Source of the DNA: Spirochaetaceae bacterium 4572_59
Lineage (GTDB): Bacteria > Spirochaetota > Spirochaetia > DSM-2461
Direction: 5' to 3'
Length of the DNA stretch: 64,000 nt
Assembly: GCA_002084805.1 (NCBI GenBank)
Contig: NBMC01000002.1
Location: forward strand, 88,736 to 152,735
Both the position numbers and the translations under genes were made by a program. Below the pieces are notes generated by a model. The model had not been told where the DNA came from and did not search any database. It saw only the letters and a list, made by a program, of their open reading frames with translations. Shown here piece by piece: positions 8,749 to 17,491 of this stretch. The stretch's first letter is position 1; every line of letters starts with the position of its first letter.

Positions 8749-11700
8749 GCTTTTTCCAGAGCCAGCTTACAGACCTCATCATCACCGCAGACAAGATTCA
8801 GAGCATCAGGCTTTTCTTCCCAGAACCACTTATCTCCCAGAGTCTCTTGGAGCATATGGTCTTCGAAGGCTTCAACAGATTGTTTCAGCTTATCAGAACC
8901 GGAAAGGAAGATTCTGATTCTGTCTGTAACTTCCAGTCCGCTCTCTTTCCGCAGGTTCTGGATACTCCGGACCACATCCCGGACAACACCCTCTTTATAG
9001 AGCTCGTCTGTAATTTCCGGATCAAGAGCCACCGTAAGGGCTCCCTCATTAAGAACCTTAAGGTTTTCCTTTTCGGAACGGTTGATTACAACACTATCCC
9101 GGGTTATCTCAACAGATTTATGCACGGCACCATTAAAGTCAACAGCCAGGGTGTTTCCATCCATCAGTGAGATAATCTCAGCGGAGGAAAGTTCTGCAAT
9201 CTTTGCTGCTGCTGCCTTCATATCCTTACCAAGCTGTTTACCTAGCACACGAAAATTAGCTTTAAGGGAGTATTCTACCAGATCTTCTTCATTATCGCGA
9301 AAGATCACATCCTTGACGTTCAATTCCTCTTCGATGATCTCCGCCATCTCCTTGAGGATTTTCTTCTCTTCCAGATCACGGGTTACCAGGTGAAGAGCCT
9401 TCAGGGGTTGACGGGTCTTCAGATTATGCATGCTTCTAAGAGCACGTCCCATACTTACGGCCTGCTGAGTCAGCTCCATCTTTCTTTCAAGAATTCTGTC
9501 CCGCAGCTTCTCATCCGCAACAGGGTAATCACAGAGATGGATAGATTCGGGCATATCATCTGTTTTCAGATTCATGTAGATTTCTTCAGTAACATAAGGA
9601 ATAAAAGGAGTTGCAACCTTAACCAGAGTCATAAGAGCAGTCCAGAGGGTTCCATAAGCCTGCATTTTATCACCGTCGTTCTCACTCTTCCAGAAACGTC
9701 TTCTGGAACGGCGGATATACCAGTTATTAAGCAAATCGATAAAGTTGACAATCGGCTCGATGGCTTTCTGAATATCATAAACATCCAGCTGGGCGGTCAC
9801 CTGTTCAATCAAATGACTGCTTTCGGAAAGGATCCAACTGTCCAGAGGATTTTCGGGATTTTCGGGAGCTTCTTCCGGAGCTACCTTATCGATATTGGCA
9901 TAGGTGACAAAAAAGCTGTAGGAGTTCCACAGAGGAATGATGATGCTCTTGAGAACATCCTTAACACCCTCATCGGAGTATTTGAGACCTTCACCATGTA
10001 CAACGGCAGAGTTCATAAGAAAGAGACGCAGGGCATCGGCACCAAAGTGATTGATAACCTCCATGGGGTTCGTAAAGTTCTGCAGAGATTTGGACATTTT
10101 TTTTCCATCTGCCGCCAGAACAAGACCGTTTACCACAACATTCTGAAAGGCAGGTCCGTCAAAAAGGGCCGCTGCCAGAATTGTCAGAGTATAAAACCAG
10201 CCCCTGGTCTGATCCAATCCTTCACAGATAAACTGTGCAGGAAAGTTCTTTTCAAACCATTCTTTATTTTCAAAGGGGTAGTGAACCTGGGCGTAGGGCA
10301 TAGATCCTGATTCGAACCAGCAGTCCAGAACCTCAGGGATCCTCTTCATGGTTCCCCTGCCGCAACTGCATTCATAAGTTATATCATCAACAAAATGCTT
10401 GTGGAGGTCTTCAACCTCTACACCGGACTTCTCTTTCAGTTCCGCCCGGCTGCCAATACAGTCCTGCTTGCCGCATTCACTGCACTCCCAGATGGGAATG
10501 GGATTTCCCCAGTAACGGTTACGACTGATGGCCCAGTCACGGGCATTCTCAAGCCATTTTCCGAAGCGGCCCTTCTGCAGATGCTCGGGCACCCAGTTGA
10601 TCTGACTGTTGGCATTAAGCATCTTCTCTTTTACTTTACTGATATCTACAAACCAGCTGCCTACAGCCTTGTAGATCAGAGGGCTTGAACAACGCCAGCA
10701 GTGGGGATAGGAGTGAAGAATCTGATCACGTTTAACCAGTTTCCCCTCTTCTTTCAGACGGGCAATGATATCCTTATCACAGTCTTTTACAAAACGGCCC
10801 TGGTAATCAGGAACTTCATTGGTAAATTGTCCTTCATCATCTACGGGACATGCTACGGTGATACCCGTTCCCTTCAATATCGCATAATCTTCTTCACCGA
10901 AACCACTGGCAGTATGAACAATACCCGTACCGTCATCGATGGTGACATGGGAGCCTGTAAAGGTTTTGAAAGCACCCTCTTCGGCTCTCTCTTTAAAGTA
11001 GGGGAACATGGGCTCATAGGAGAGACCTGTCAGGTCAGATCCTTTTTTTGTCCATAGGATTTCATAATCCTCTTCAGATTTATAGTATGCGCTCAAACGC
11101 TCTTTGGCTAAAATATAGTTCTCATCACCGTCTTTGATCTTAACATAGTCAATCTCATCGCCCAGGGTCAGGGCCAGATTGGACGTCAGAGTCCAGGGAG
11201 TGGTGGTCCACGCCAGAAACCAGGTATTGTCCTCATCCAGCTGTTTGAACTTGATGGTAATGGCCGGATCGTTTACATCCTTATATCCACCAAGGTTCAG
11301 TTCATGGTTTGACAGGGGGGTGGAACAACGGGGACAGGTAGGCAGAATGTAGTGGCCCTTATAGATAAGGCCCTTTTCCCAGAGAGATTTTACGACCCAC
11401 CAGATGGACTCCATATAATCGGAATCCATTGTCTTGTAATCATTATCAAAATCGACCCAACGTCCCATACGGGTAATGACCTGACGCCACTCACTGGTAA
11501 AGCGTAGAACAATGGAGCGGCAGGATTCGTTGAATTTGGCAACGCCGAACTTTTCGATTTCTGTTTTACCGGAAATTCCCAGTTCTTTTTCCATTTCGTA
11601 TTCCACAGGAAGACCGTGACAATCCCAACCGAAGCGGCGCTCTACATGCTTGCCCTTCATGGTCTGGTAGCGGGGAATAATATCTTTCAGGGTCCCCGGA

Positions 11701-11879
11701 ACAAAGTGACCGAAGTGAGGCAGGCCGGTGGCAAAGGGAGGTCCGTCATAAAAGACGAATTCTTCTCCACCTTCTCGCTGTTCCATGGACTTTTCAAAAA
11801 TATTATTATCTTCCCAGGACTTCATTATGGTTTCTTCCATCTTAGGAAAGCTGACTCTGGGATCTACCGGTTTATACAA
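8745..11879 (-). CDS. ileS: Isoleucyl-tRNA synthetase, type 2 (eukaryote-like)
   Basis: A class I synthetase of 1044 aa that charges tRNA-Ile. The HIGH region is GLPHFGHFVPGT, the KMSKS loop is KKMSKSLQNFTNP, and the editing domain (including WTTTPWTLTSNLAL) lies between them. Zinc-type Cys pairs occur in the middle (CPRCSTPL, CWRCSSPL, CSECGKQDC). The length, the N-terminal DPRVSFPKMEE and the HIGH variant fit the type 2 enzymes of eukaryotes and some bacteria, which are typically tolerant of mupirocin; that property is inferred from the family. A good promoter candidate lies 70-100 bases upstream. No T-box leader was seen. Confidence 0.95.
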   Translation of the reverse strand: MYKPVDPRVSFPKMEETIMKSWEDNNIFEKSMEQREGGEEFVFYDGPPFATGLPHFGHFVPGTLKDIIPRYQTMKGKHVERRFGWDCHGLPVEYEMEKELGISGKTEIEKFGVAKFNESCRSIVLRFTSEWRQVITRMGRWVDFDNDYKTMDSDYMESIWWVVKSLWEKGLIYKGHYILPTCPRCSTPLSNHELNLGGYKDVNDPAITIKFKQLDEDNTWFLAWTTTPWTLTSNLALTLGDEIDYVKIKDGDENYILAKERLSAYYKSEEDYEILWTKKGSDLTGLSYEPMFPYFKERAEEGAFKTFTGSHVTIDDGTGIVHTASGFGEEDYAILKGTGITVACPVDDEGQFTNEVPDYQGRFVKDCDKDIIARLKEEGKLVKRDQILHSYPHCWRCSSPLIYKAVGSWFVDISKVKEKMLNANSQINWVPEHLQKGRFGKWLENARDWAISRNRYWGNPIPIWECSECGKQDCIGSRAELKEKSGVEVEDLHKHFVDDITYECSCGRGTMKRIPEVLDCWFESGSMPYAQVHYPFENKEWFEKNFPAQFICEGLDQTRGWFYTLTILAAALFDGPAFQNVVVNGLVLAADGKKMSKSLQNFTNPMEVINHFGADALRLFLMNSAVVHGEGLKYSDEGVKDVLKSIIIPLWNSYSFFVTYANIDKVAPEEAPENPENPLDSWILSESSHLIEQVTAQLDVYDIQKAIEPIVNFIDLLNNWYIRRSRRRFWKSENDGDKMQAYGTLWTALMTLVKVATPFIPYVTEEIYMNLKTDDMPESIHLCDYPVADEKLRDRILERKMELTQQAVSMGRALRSMHNLKTRQPLKALHLVTRDLEEKKILKEMAEIIEEELNVKDVIFRDNEEDLVEYSLKANFRVLGKQLGKDMKAAAAKIAELSSAEIISLMDGNTLAVDFNGAVHKSVEITRDSVVINRSEKENLKVLNEGALTVALDPEITDELYKEGVVRDVVRSIQNLRKESGLEVTDRIRIFLSGSDKLKQSVEAFEDHMLQETLGDKWFWEEKPDALNLVCGDDEVCKLALEKA

Positions 11880-11950
11880 AACAATTCTCCTCTGTTGAGT
11901 AAATTCATACGTTTATTTCACATTTCTTCCACATTTCTTATAATGGCGTA

Positions 11951-11979
11951 ATTTTAGGGCATTTTGCAGATTTGGACAA
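11951..11979 (-). promoter_or_regulatory. Candidate sigma-70 promoter of ileS
   Basis: On the minus strand TTGTCC, a 17-base spacer and TAAAAT are followed by a leader of roughly 65 bases to the ileS start. Confidence 0.5.
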
Positions 11980-12052
11980 GGCACAGGGGAGCGGCAAATT
12001 CAGGATAGGGGAAAGCGGTCGGTATAGGCCTTTTTCTTATAAAAAAACAGAA

Positions 12053-12099
12053 TATACCCTATAGGGTATATTTACAAATTAACCCCTATAGGGTATAAT
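12053..12099 (+). promoter_or_regulatory. hipBA promoter with two palindromic operators
   Basis: A perfect 18-bp palindrome TATACCCTATAGGGTATA (12053-12070) is followed by a second site with the same core CCCTATAGGG (12084-12093), 27 bp apart centre to centre. The promoter TTTACA-17-TATAAT (12071-12099) begins at the end of the first site and contains the second in its spacer. This fits autorepression by the HipB-like protein, as in E. coli hipBA, where palindromes with TATCC/GGATA arms are bound. GGGGATATT precedes the hipB ATG. Confidence 0.75.
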
Positions 12100-12126
12100 T
12101 TTATTTTATACCGTCAAGGGGATATT

Positions 12127-12378
12127 ATGGATCATTTTATTGCACTGCCAAGTCAGCTGGCCCAAATACTACAGGCTTATAGAAAAAAGACCGGATTAAC
12201 CCAGAAGGAACTGGCTGAAGAAACGGGCTTACTACCTAAAACAATTTCTCTTTTAGAAAATCATCCTGAACGAAGCAGTATTGAGAATCTTTTCAGAATG
12301 GCATCCTTTCTTAAGCTTGAACTTCACCTGAGTGATAAATCCACTGAGGAAGAGTCCAGACCCGAATCAGAGTGGTAG
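12127..12378 (+). CDS. hipB: HipB-like antitoxin and autorepressor
   Basis: An XRE-type DNA-binding protein of 83 aa with a clear HTH (LTQKELAEETGLLPKTISLLE). It should bind the two upstream palindromes and hold HipA inactive. The stop is followed after one base by the hipA start, so the two are translated together. The C-terminal tail is acidic (KSTEEESRPESEW), similar to the flexible tail of HipB. Size and order match the E. coli pair. Confidence 0.88.
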   Translation: MDHFIALPSQLAQILQAYRKKTGLTQKELAEETGLLPKTISLLENHPERSSIENLFRMASFLKLELHLSDKSTEEESRPESEW

Positions 12379-12379
12379 T

Positions 12380-13702
12380 ATGGGCAGAATAAAACAGATA
12401 AAAAGTCTCAATATCTGGATGAACGGCCTTCTTGTGGGAAAATGGACCGTAGGAAGGGAGCATAGCTTTCAGTATAATCCTGATTGGATATCAAGCCTTC
12501 CAGCCAGACCAATATCACTCTCCATGCCGCTGACTGATGGAAATAAAGTCTATAAAGGGCCTCTGGTTGAAGCATTTTTTGAAAATCTGCTTCCTGATTC
12601 AGAAATTATAAGAAAAAGGATCCAATCCCGTTTTGGAATTCCTTCTGCAACAGCTTTCAATCTCTTATATGAGATAGGTCGTGACTGTGTGGGTTCCATA
12701 CAGCTCCTTCCAGAGAATGAGATGCCTCAGGATCTAAAAAGTATTCATGGAGAAACTGTGGGAACAGAAGAGATTGCTCAGACTCTGCGCTCCCGCTTTG
12801 ATCCCCTGCGACTGAATCAGAAAAATCAGGAGTTCCGCATATCCCTGGCAGGAGCACAGGAAAAAACAGCTTTTCTCTTTTATAATAATGAATGGATGAT
12901 TCCCCGGGAAAATACCCCGACGACTCATATATTTAAACAGGCCATGGGAATAATAGCATCGGGCGAGATTGACCTTTCCACATCAGTAGAGAATGAATGG
13001 CTCTGTGAGAGAATTCTCCATCACTTCGGTATGGAGACGGCATTAAGCCGCATTGAGACATTTGATACTGAAAAAGTTCTGGTTGTAAAGCGATTTGACC
13101 GCCGCCTCTCCATGGATAAGCAATGGCTGATGCGCCTACCCCAAGAGGATTTCTGTCAGGCCCTCGGGACATCGGCTGCCCTGAAATATGAGAGTGACGG
13201 CGGCCCCGGAATAAAAGAGATACTGGCAACCCTCAATGGCTCAGAGAGAGCTGAAGAAGATAGAAGGGCTTTTTTTAAAACTCAGATACTTTTTTATCTG
13301 CTGGCAGCTCCGGATGGACATGCCAAGAATTTCAGTCTGTTTCTGATGCCGGGAGGAAAATTCAGATTGACCCCCCTGTATGATGTGCTGTCTCTCTACC
13401 CTTCCTTAGGAAAAAAAACAGATCAGATTCATCCTAAAAGAGTCAAAATGGCCATGAGTGTGCAGAGTAGCTCAGGGAAAATATACAATTGGGATAAGAT
13501 ATCCCGACGACACTGGTTTTATACGGCAAAAGTAAACGGGATATCTGAGAAAAGCTGCGAAAAAATTCTGGATGAGCTTATCAACTGCCTGCCAACGGTA
13601 GTTGATAAAGTAAAAAATGAAATTCCCGAAGATTTCCCCCAGACTGTAAGCCAATCCATTCTGGAAGGAATGGAAAAATGTACTGACAGGCTGAAGCCTT
13701 AA
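12380..13702 (+). CDS. hipA: HipA serine/threonine kinase toxin
   Basis: A full-length toxin of 440 aa. All key elements seen in E. coli HipA are present: the autophosphorylated Ser in the P-loop (FRISLAGAQEKTAF, Ser155), the catalytic Asp in APDGHAKNFSL (Asp312), the metal-binding Asp in PLYDVLS (Asp335), and FCQALG. E. coli HipA phosphorylates glutamyl-tRNA synthetase and induces persistence; the target here is inferred only. I start at ATG 12380 (MGRIKQIKSLNIWMNG), one base after hipB, not at the earlier in-frame ATG inside hipB. Confidence 0.9.
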   Translation: MGRIKQIKSLNIWMNGLLVGKWTVGREHSFQYNPDWISSLPARPISLSMPLTDGNKVYKGPLVEAFFENLLPDSEIIRKRIQSRFGIPSATAFNLLYEIGRDCVGSIQLLPENEMPQDLKSIHGETVGTEEIAQTLRSRFDPLRLNQKNQEFRISLAGAQEKTAFLFYNNEWMIPRENTPTTHIFKQAMGIIASGEIDLSTSVENEWLCERILHHFGMETALSRIETFDTEKVLVVKRFDRRLSMDKQWLMRLPQEDFCQALGTSAALKYESDGGPGIKEILATLNGSERAEEDRRAFFKTQILFYLLAAPDGHAKNFSLFLMPGGKFRLTPLYDVLSLYPSLGKKTDQIHPKRVKMAMSVQSSSGKIYNWDKISRRHWFYTAKVNGISEKSCEKILDELINCLPTVVDKVKNEIPEDFPQTVSQSILEGMEKCTDRLKP

Positions 13703-13703
13703 A

Positions 13704-14513
13704 TCAATTCTCAAAGATCAGTCTGAGCAAATCCTGCAACATGGCATCCTGTTTGGTCTGGATCAGTTCAAACCTGGCCGGCCCTTTTTGGATCAGAGTC
13801 TCGCGGACCTTTTCATTTTCCAGCATAAGGATGCGGTTTTTAAGTTCCGCAATGGAATAGGGATTGGTATACACAACAGCATCACCGCAGACTTCAGGAA
13901 CAGAGGAAAAAGCCGAAGCCATTACGGGAGTACCATACTTCATAGCCTGCAGAGGGGGGTATCCGAAGCCTTCATTCAGGGAGGGGTAGAGAAGCCCTCT
14001 CGCTGTCTTAAACAGAACTTCCAGCTCATCATTTTCTACATAGTCCAGAAACAGAAACCTGTATTGCCCCGGGCTATTTTTTCATATTTGAAAGGAAATA
14101 AACGGATAAAGAGAGATTTCAGGATTCGTTTATATTCTTTATTTGAGCGATAGAAAGGAATTTCCAACTTGTCAGAAGGCATCTCCAGAGAACGGATCCC
14201 ATGTATTATGACCCTGGTGGACTCATTTGTCCAATCCCGGAACTTTCCATAGGGCATTCCCGTAAAAAAAGTATCATAGCCTCTTGAGGCCTCGGAAAAG
14301 GAACGCCCATCCCTGTCAATCAGGGGGATAGCGAACTCCCGACAGAGAGACTCAATATGAGGATCAAGGTAGCGGCCCTTATCGTATGAGGGCATCGAAG
14401 GGATATCCGGCTTTCACCGCCCCTTCAAAAACCGCTTTGGAATACTCCCCTCCCCCGTGGAATTTACTGTTCCCCACAGGCTGGGTGGCAACCAGATCAA
14501 AAAGCTGTTTCAT
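13704..14513 (-). pseudogene. GT4-family glycosyltransferase, frameshifted and shortened
   Basis: Three fragments of one glycosyltransferase lie in different frames. The first (from ATG 14513) has MKQLFDLVATQPVGNSKFHG and stops near 14383. The second (about 14395-14036) carries ESLCREFAIPLIDRDGRS and stops after a frameshift near 14070-14080. The third (to 13704) holds the C-terminal donor-binding region with YPSLNEGFGYPPLQAMKYG and VPEVCGDAVVY. The sum is about 285 residues against 350-400 for the family, so part of the middle is gone too. Its ATG overlaps the DUF4956 stop (ATGA), so it was once the last gene of that operon. Confidence 0.8.
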
Positions 14514-15199
14514 CAGACCTCCCGGGTAATTCTGATCTCCAGGGAGGGATCATCAGAGAAAAAGGATTCTATCTCCTTATGAATACCGCGGGCATCCATA
14601 ACATTTTCCAGAATTTGAGAATATTTGATCTTAACCTGTTTATGGCTTGTTTTGATTTCAAGCATTTTGGCTCCCTTACCCAGTATGGATTTCAATCCTG
14701 ACATGGTATTGGCCTGATAAGATTCTTTTTTTGCTGTAATGGTCACAACACAGCTGATGGAGGAAGGCGGAGACATTCCGAATTTCAAGCGACTCAGGAG
14801 CAGCATAAGAAAGGCCACAAAAAATGTAAGAATAAAAGCATGCATATAAAATGCCAGTCCACAGGAAATTCCGACTACAATGCTGAGAAAAAGATAGGAC
14901 ATATCGATGGGATTGCGGACCGCCGTTCTGAAACGAACGATAGAGACTGCTCCAAGCAGACCAAAAGCGACAACCATATTGGCACCGATCATCATCATGG
15001 CGCCAGCCATAATCACAGCAATATAGATCATGGTATGCATCATTACATGACAGTCTTCCCTGTTGGAGTGCAGATAATTATAGGTAAGAGCAAGCACAAA
15101 GGTCAGCAGGAAGGAAGATCCCAGACGGAAAATACTGGTAAAAACCGTAAAATCACCATAGACCGTCGGATTCTTGATTAGTTCAATTAGTTCATTCAT
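14513..15199 (-). CDS. DUF4956 membrane protein
   Basis: A protein of 228 aa with about four transmembrane helices in the first 145 residues and a cytosolic C-terminal domain. The family signature is GLLGAVSIVRFRTAVRNPIDMSYLF, shown here as the short core GAVSIVRFRTAVRNP. DUF4956 genes commonly sit with CotH-kinase and VTC-type polyphosphate polymerase genes; here CotH is 17 bases upstream but no VTC gene is in the window. The biochemical role is unknown. It is coupled to the broken glycosyltransferase by an ATGA overlap. Confidence 0.85.
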   Translation of the reverse strand: MNELIELIKNPTVYGDFTVFTSIFRLGSSFLLTFVLALTYNYLHSNREDCHVMMHTMIYIAVIMAGAMMMIGANMVVAFGLLGAVSIVRFRTAVRNPIDMSYLFLSIVVGISCGLAFYMHAFILTFFVAFLMLLLSRLKFGMSPPSSISCVVTITAKKESYQANTMSGLKSILGKGAKMLEIKTSHKQVKIKYSQILENVMDARGIHKEIESFFSDDPSLEIRITREV

Positions 15200-15216
15200 A
15201 TTAATTCTTATATCCT

Positions 15217-16344
15217 TTATTCATTGAAAAAGTCAGCCCAGCTGCTGTCAGAGAGAATATTCGCAGCCCGGACATTCAGGAAGGTATCAATATACTCCAT
15301 CTCATATGTATAGGAATCATAGTCCATATAAAAGACATCTATCTCAGCGGCGGGCTCCAGAAGGACTTCCAGTTCTTCCTTATAGTCACAGAGTTTCTTT
15401 ATTATATTAGCTTCACCCAGTTCAAGGAAGTATTTATTAAATTGATCCCGGTAGTAGCCCTGAAAGGCTTTCGATTCAAACATCCTTTTGGTTATAACAT
15501 TGTTTCCGCCGATGCCCCCATATTCATATAATCGATCATTATCCCAGGGGAGTATACGGTATTTATCCCCCGCATAGATATAGAAGTTTGTCATTGAGGT
15601 ATCTGATATGCCTAAAAAATCCCGCACAACCATGTAGGATGCCACACTTTCAAGATCCACATTCTCCTCAATCCAGGGAACCCAGTCCTCTGTTGCCAGG
15701 TGTTCCGCATAGACCAGAAAAAGATTCAAACTGCTGTAGTCATCATCATTGGGGTACTTCTTTTCACAGTCCTCTTCCGCGGGAATACCATTCCCGATAT
15801 CATGAAAACGGATTTTATACAGTTCCCCTTCTTCACCATAAATATCATCCACATCCTCATCATAGATACTGATGATATTGTAATATCCCAGGTACTCATC
15901 GTTCATATAGAGGGCCACAGGAAAAAGCTCCGGGGCCGGAAGGCCAACAAGAGAATAGGCCCTCATAACAATATTGAAACTGGCCCAGGGATTGCCGGCA
16001 TCTATGGCGAACTTTTCAGCATCATCTTCATCGTCCTGATCAATGGCCAGGGTAAAGTTTTTCTTGGGAACAAAGCGGGATGTATAGCCCCGCATCCGTA
16101 TCTGAGCGCCCCCCCCCTTATCCAATCCGCCATAGGCATCGCCCTTATAGGAACAGGAGGCATAGCCGCCGACGGTCATACTGTCGTTCAGAATATCTAC
16201 TTCATCATCTGCCAGGTAGATTTTCAGAACAGAGAGATCTCCCATATGGGGAGTCAGGGTATCAAAACCGATAAACTCTCCGCAGGAAGCAAGCAACAGC
16301 AGAGAGAGAAGGATTAAAGCCGGACCTGAATACTTATACCCCAT
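15217..16344 (-). CDS. CotH-kinase-family lipoprotein
   Basis: A protein of 375 aa with a lipobox LLLASC (Cys21), so it should be anchored in a membrane facing the periplasm or surface. CotH features are visible: an early RMRGYTSRF segment, KKNFTLAID, and the metal-binding RILPWDNDRLYEYGG. CotH of Bacillus spores is an atypical kinase that phosphorylates other proteins; the substrate here is unknown. It overlaps the upstream outer-membrane gene by 31 bases and precedes the DUF4956 gene by 17, so the three form an operon. Confidence 0.85.
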   Translation of the reverse strand: MGYKYSGPALILLSLLLLASCGEFIGFDTLTPHMGDLSVLKIYLADDEVDILNDSMTVGGYASCSYKGDAYGGLDKGGGAQIRMRGYTSRFVPKKNFTLAIDQDDEDDAEKFAIDAGNPWASFNIVMRAYSLVGLPAPELFPVALYMNDEYLGYYNIISIYDEDVDDIYGEEGELYKIRFHDIGNGIPAEEDCEKKYPNDDDYSSLNLFLVYAEHLATEDWVPWIEENVDLESVASYMVVRDFLGISDTSMTNFYIYAGDKYRILPWDNDRLYEYGGIGGNNVITKRMFESKAFQGYYRDQFNKYFLELGEANIIKKLCDYKEELEVLLEPAAEIDVFYMDYDSYTYEMEYIDTFLNVRAANILSDSSWADFFNE

Positions 16345-17357
16345 AGGGCCTCCAGACTGGTCACCAGGGTGGGATTAGCATGTTCATATGTGTCGTAGAC
16401 CGTATCTATCTCCACTCCTCCCTCCAGGCGGATATAGAATGTTTCATCCCAGGCCAGCTGATGGCCCATACGGACATAAGATGCCCAGGCTTTATGATAC
16501 TCCAGATCCTGCAGAATAATGGATGTATTAAAAGCGGGAGTCCAGAGAAAATCCTTATCTCCCAGGGGATAGCCTATCATAAAATCCGATCCCAGGAACC
16601 AGCTGGTATCGCCCTCACTGGGATAGTGGAGAAATCCGATAGGATCAATCAGGTTATTTCCCAATGTGATATCCAGTTTATAGAAAAAGGGTAGATTTCC
16701 CGAAAGGTCTGCAATGGCGGCAGAGACCAGAAAGTTATGGTCATTGGTAAAACCCTCGTCGTCCACCCACAGCCTATGAACAGTATGATTGTAATAAACG
16801 GTTGAAAGGCCAAGATAGCTATCTTTTCCGGCAAAGGGATAGTACCATCCCAGATCGACCTGAACTTCCCGGCCGGTAGGCTGAAAAAGGAGGCGGGCAG
16901 AATTACAATCATCATAGATTTCAAATCCCTGAGAAGAAGAAGAGTACCAACCGTTAAGATCCATCCTGCTATGAATCAGGTTGTCGTCAACAAAACTGTC
17001 AAATTCATGGGAAAACTTATCTTCCAGGAGAATCTCATTTTTATACATACCGATTTTTACTTTATAATTATCGCTTTTATACTTTGCCCAGATGTCATCT
17101 GTTTCGACCTTGTCGATAGCTACATCCAACTGAATCTGATAAGACCACTTATCGCCACTATCAAAATCCAGCTCAATTTTGGATCCGATACTCTGATAAC
17201 GTTCCACAAACAGATCCTGATCCATCTTGAAATAGAGCTTAGCCCCTATATCCAGATCCTCTTTCTTTTTTTCTTTTACCTCTGCTTCTTGTGCACTTAT
17301 AGCGGTAAAGCAGAATCCTATCAGCAAACAGAACAGTACTGTTTTATATGCTCTCAC
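16314..17357 (-). CDS. Outer-membrane beta-barrel protein (porin-like)
   Basis: A protein of 347 aa with a cleavable signal (ending near AISAQEAEV) and then many alternating amphipathic strands rich in Tyr, Trp, Asp and Gly. It ends in ISIQVRL, an aromatic-poor but strand-like C-terminus. Short Lys/Glu-rich sequence (EVKEKKKEDL) follows the signal, as in phosphate-selective porin-like proteins. No specific family is certain. It opens the operon with CotH and DUF4956, so it may be the outer-membrane part of that system. Confidence 0.6.
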   Translation of the reverse strand: MRAYKTVLFCLLIGFCFTAISAQEAEVKEKKKEDLDIGAKLYFKMDQDLFVERYQSIGSKIELDFDSGDKWSYQIQLDVAIDKVETDDIWAKYKSDNYKVKIGMYKNEILLEDKFSHEFDSFVDDNLIHSRMDLNGWYSSSSQGFEIYDDCNSARLLFQPTGREVQVDLGWYYPFAGKDSYLGLSTVYYNHTVHRLWVDDEGFTNDHNFLVSAAIADLSGNLPFFYKLDITLGNNLIDPIGFLHYPSEGDTSWFLGSDFMIGYPLGDKDFLWTPAFNTSIILQDLEYHKAWASYVRMGHQLAWDETFYIRLEGGVEIDTVYDTYEHANPTLVTSLEALWGISIQVRL

Positions 17358-17446
17358 AAATTATCTCCTGTTGAATAATTATTGGCATCATAGAAAATAT
17401 CAGCTTTATCCACAATATCACTAAGGGTAAAAAAACTATATAAAAG

Positions 17447-17466
17447 ATCCCCGAGGATCCGGGGAT
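17447..17466 (-). terminator. Terminator of the phosphonate operon copy 1
   Basis: A stem ATCCCCG / CGGGGAT with a six-base loop is followed on the minus strand by CTTTTA and, farther on, a T-rich tract. It lies 26 bases after the pntC-AEPT stop. Confidence 0.65.
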
Positions 17467-17491
17467 TGTAATATTAATATGCGTGAAACTC

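Noticed and set aside
9390..10310. 306-codon plus-strand frame
   Set aside because: Antisense shadow of ileS, with His/Asn/Phe-rich composition typical of such shadows.
10300..10320. tRNA T-loop-like GATTCGAACC
   Set aside because: It lies in the ileS coding region and no cloverleaf can be built around it.
11880..12000. T-box riboswitch upstream of ileS
   Set aside because: The leader is only about 65 bases from the predicted promoter, with no T-box consensus or specifier stem seen.
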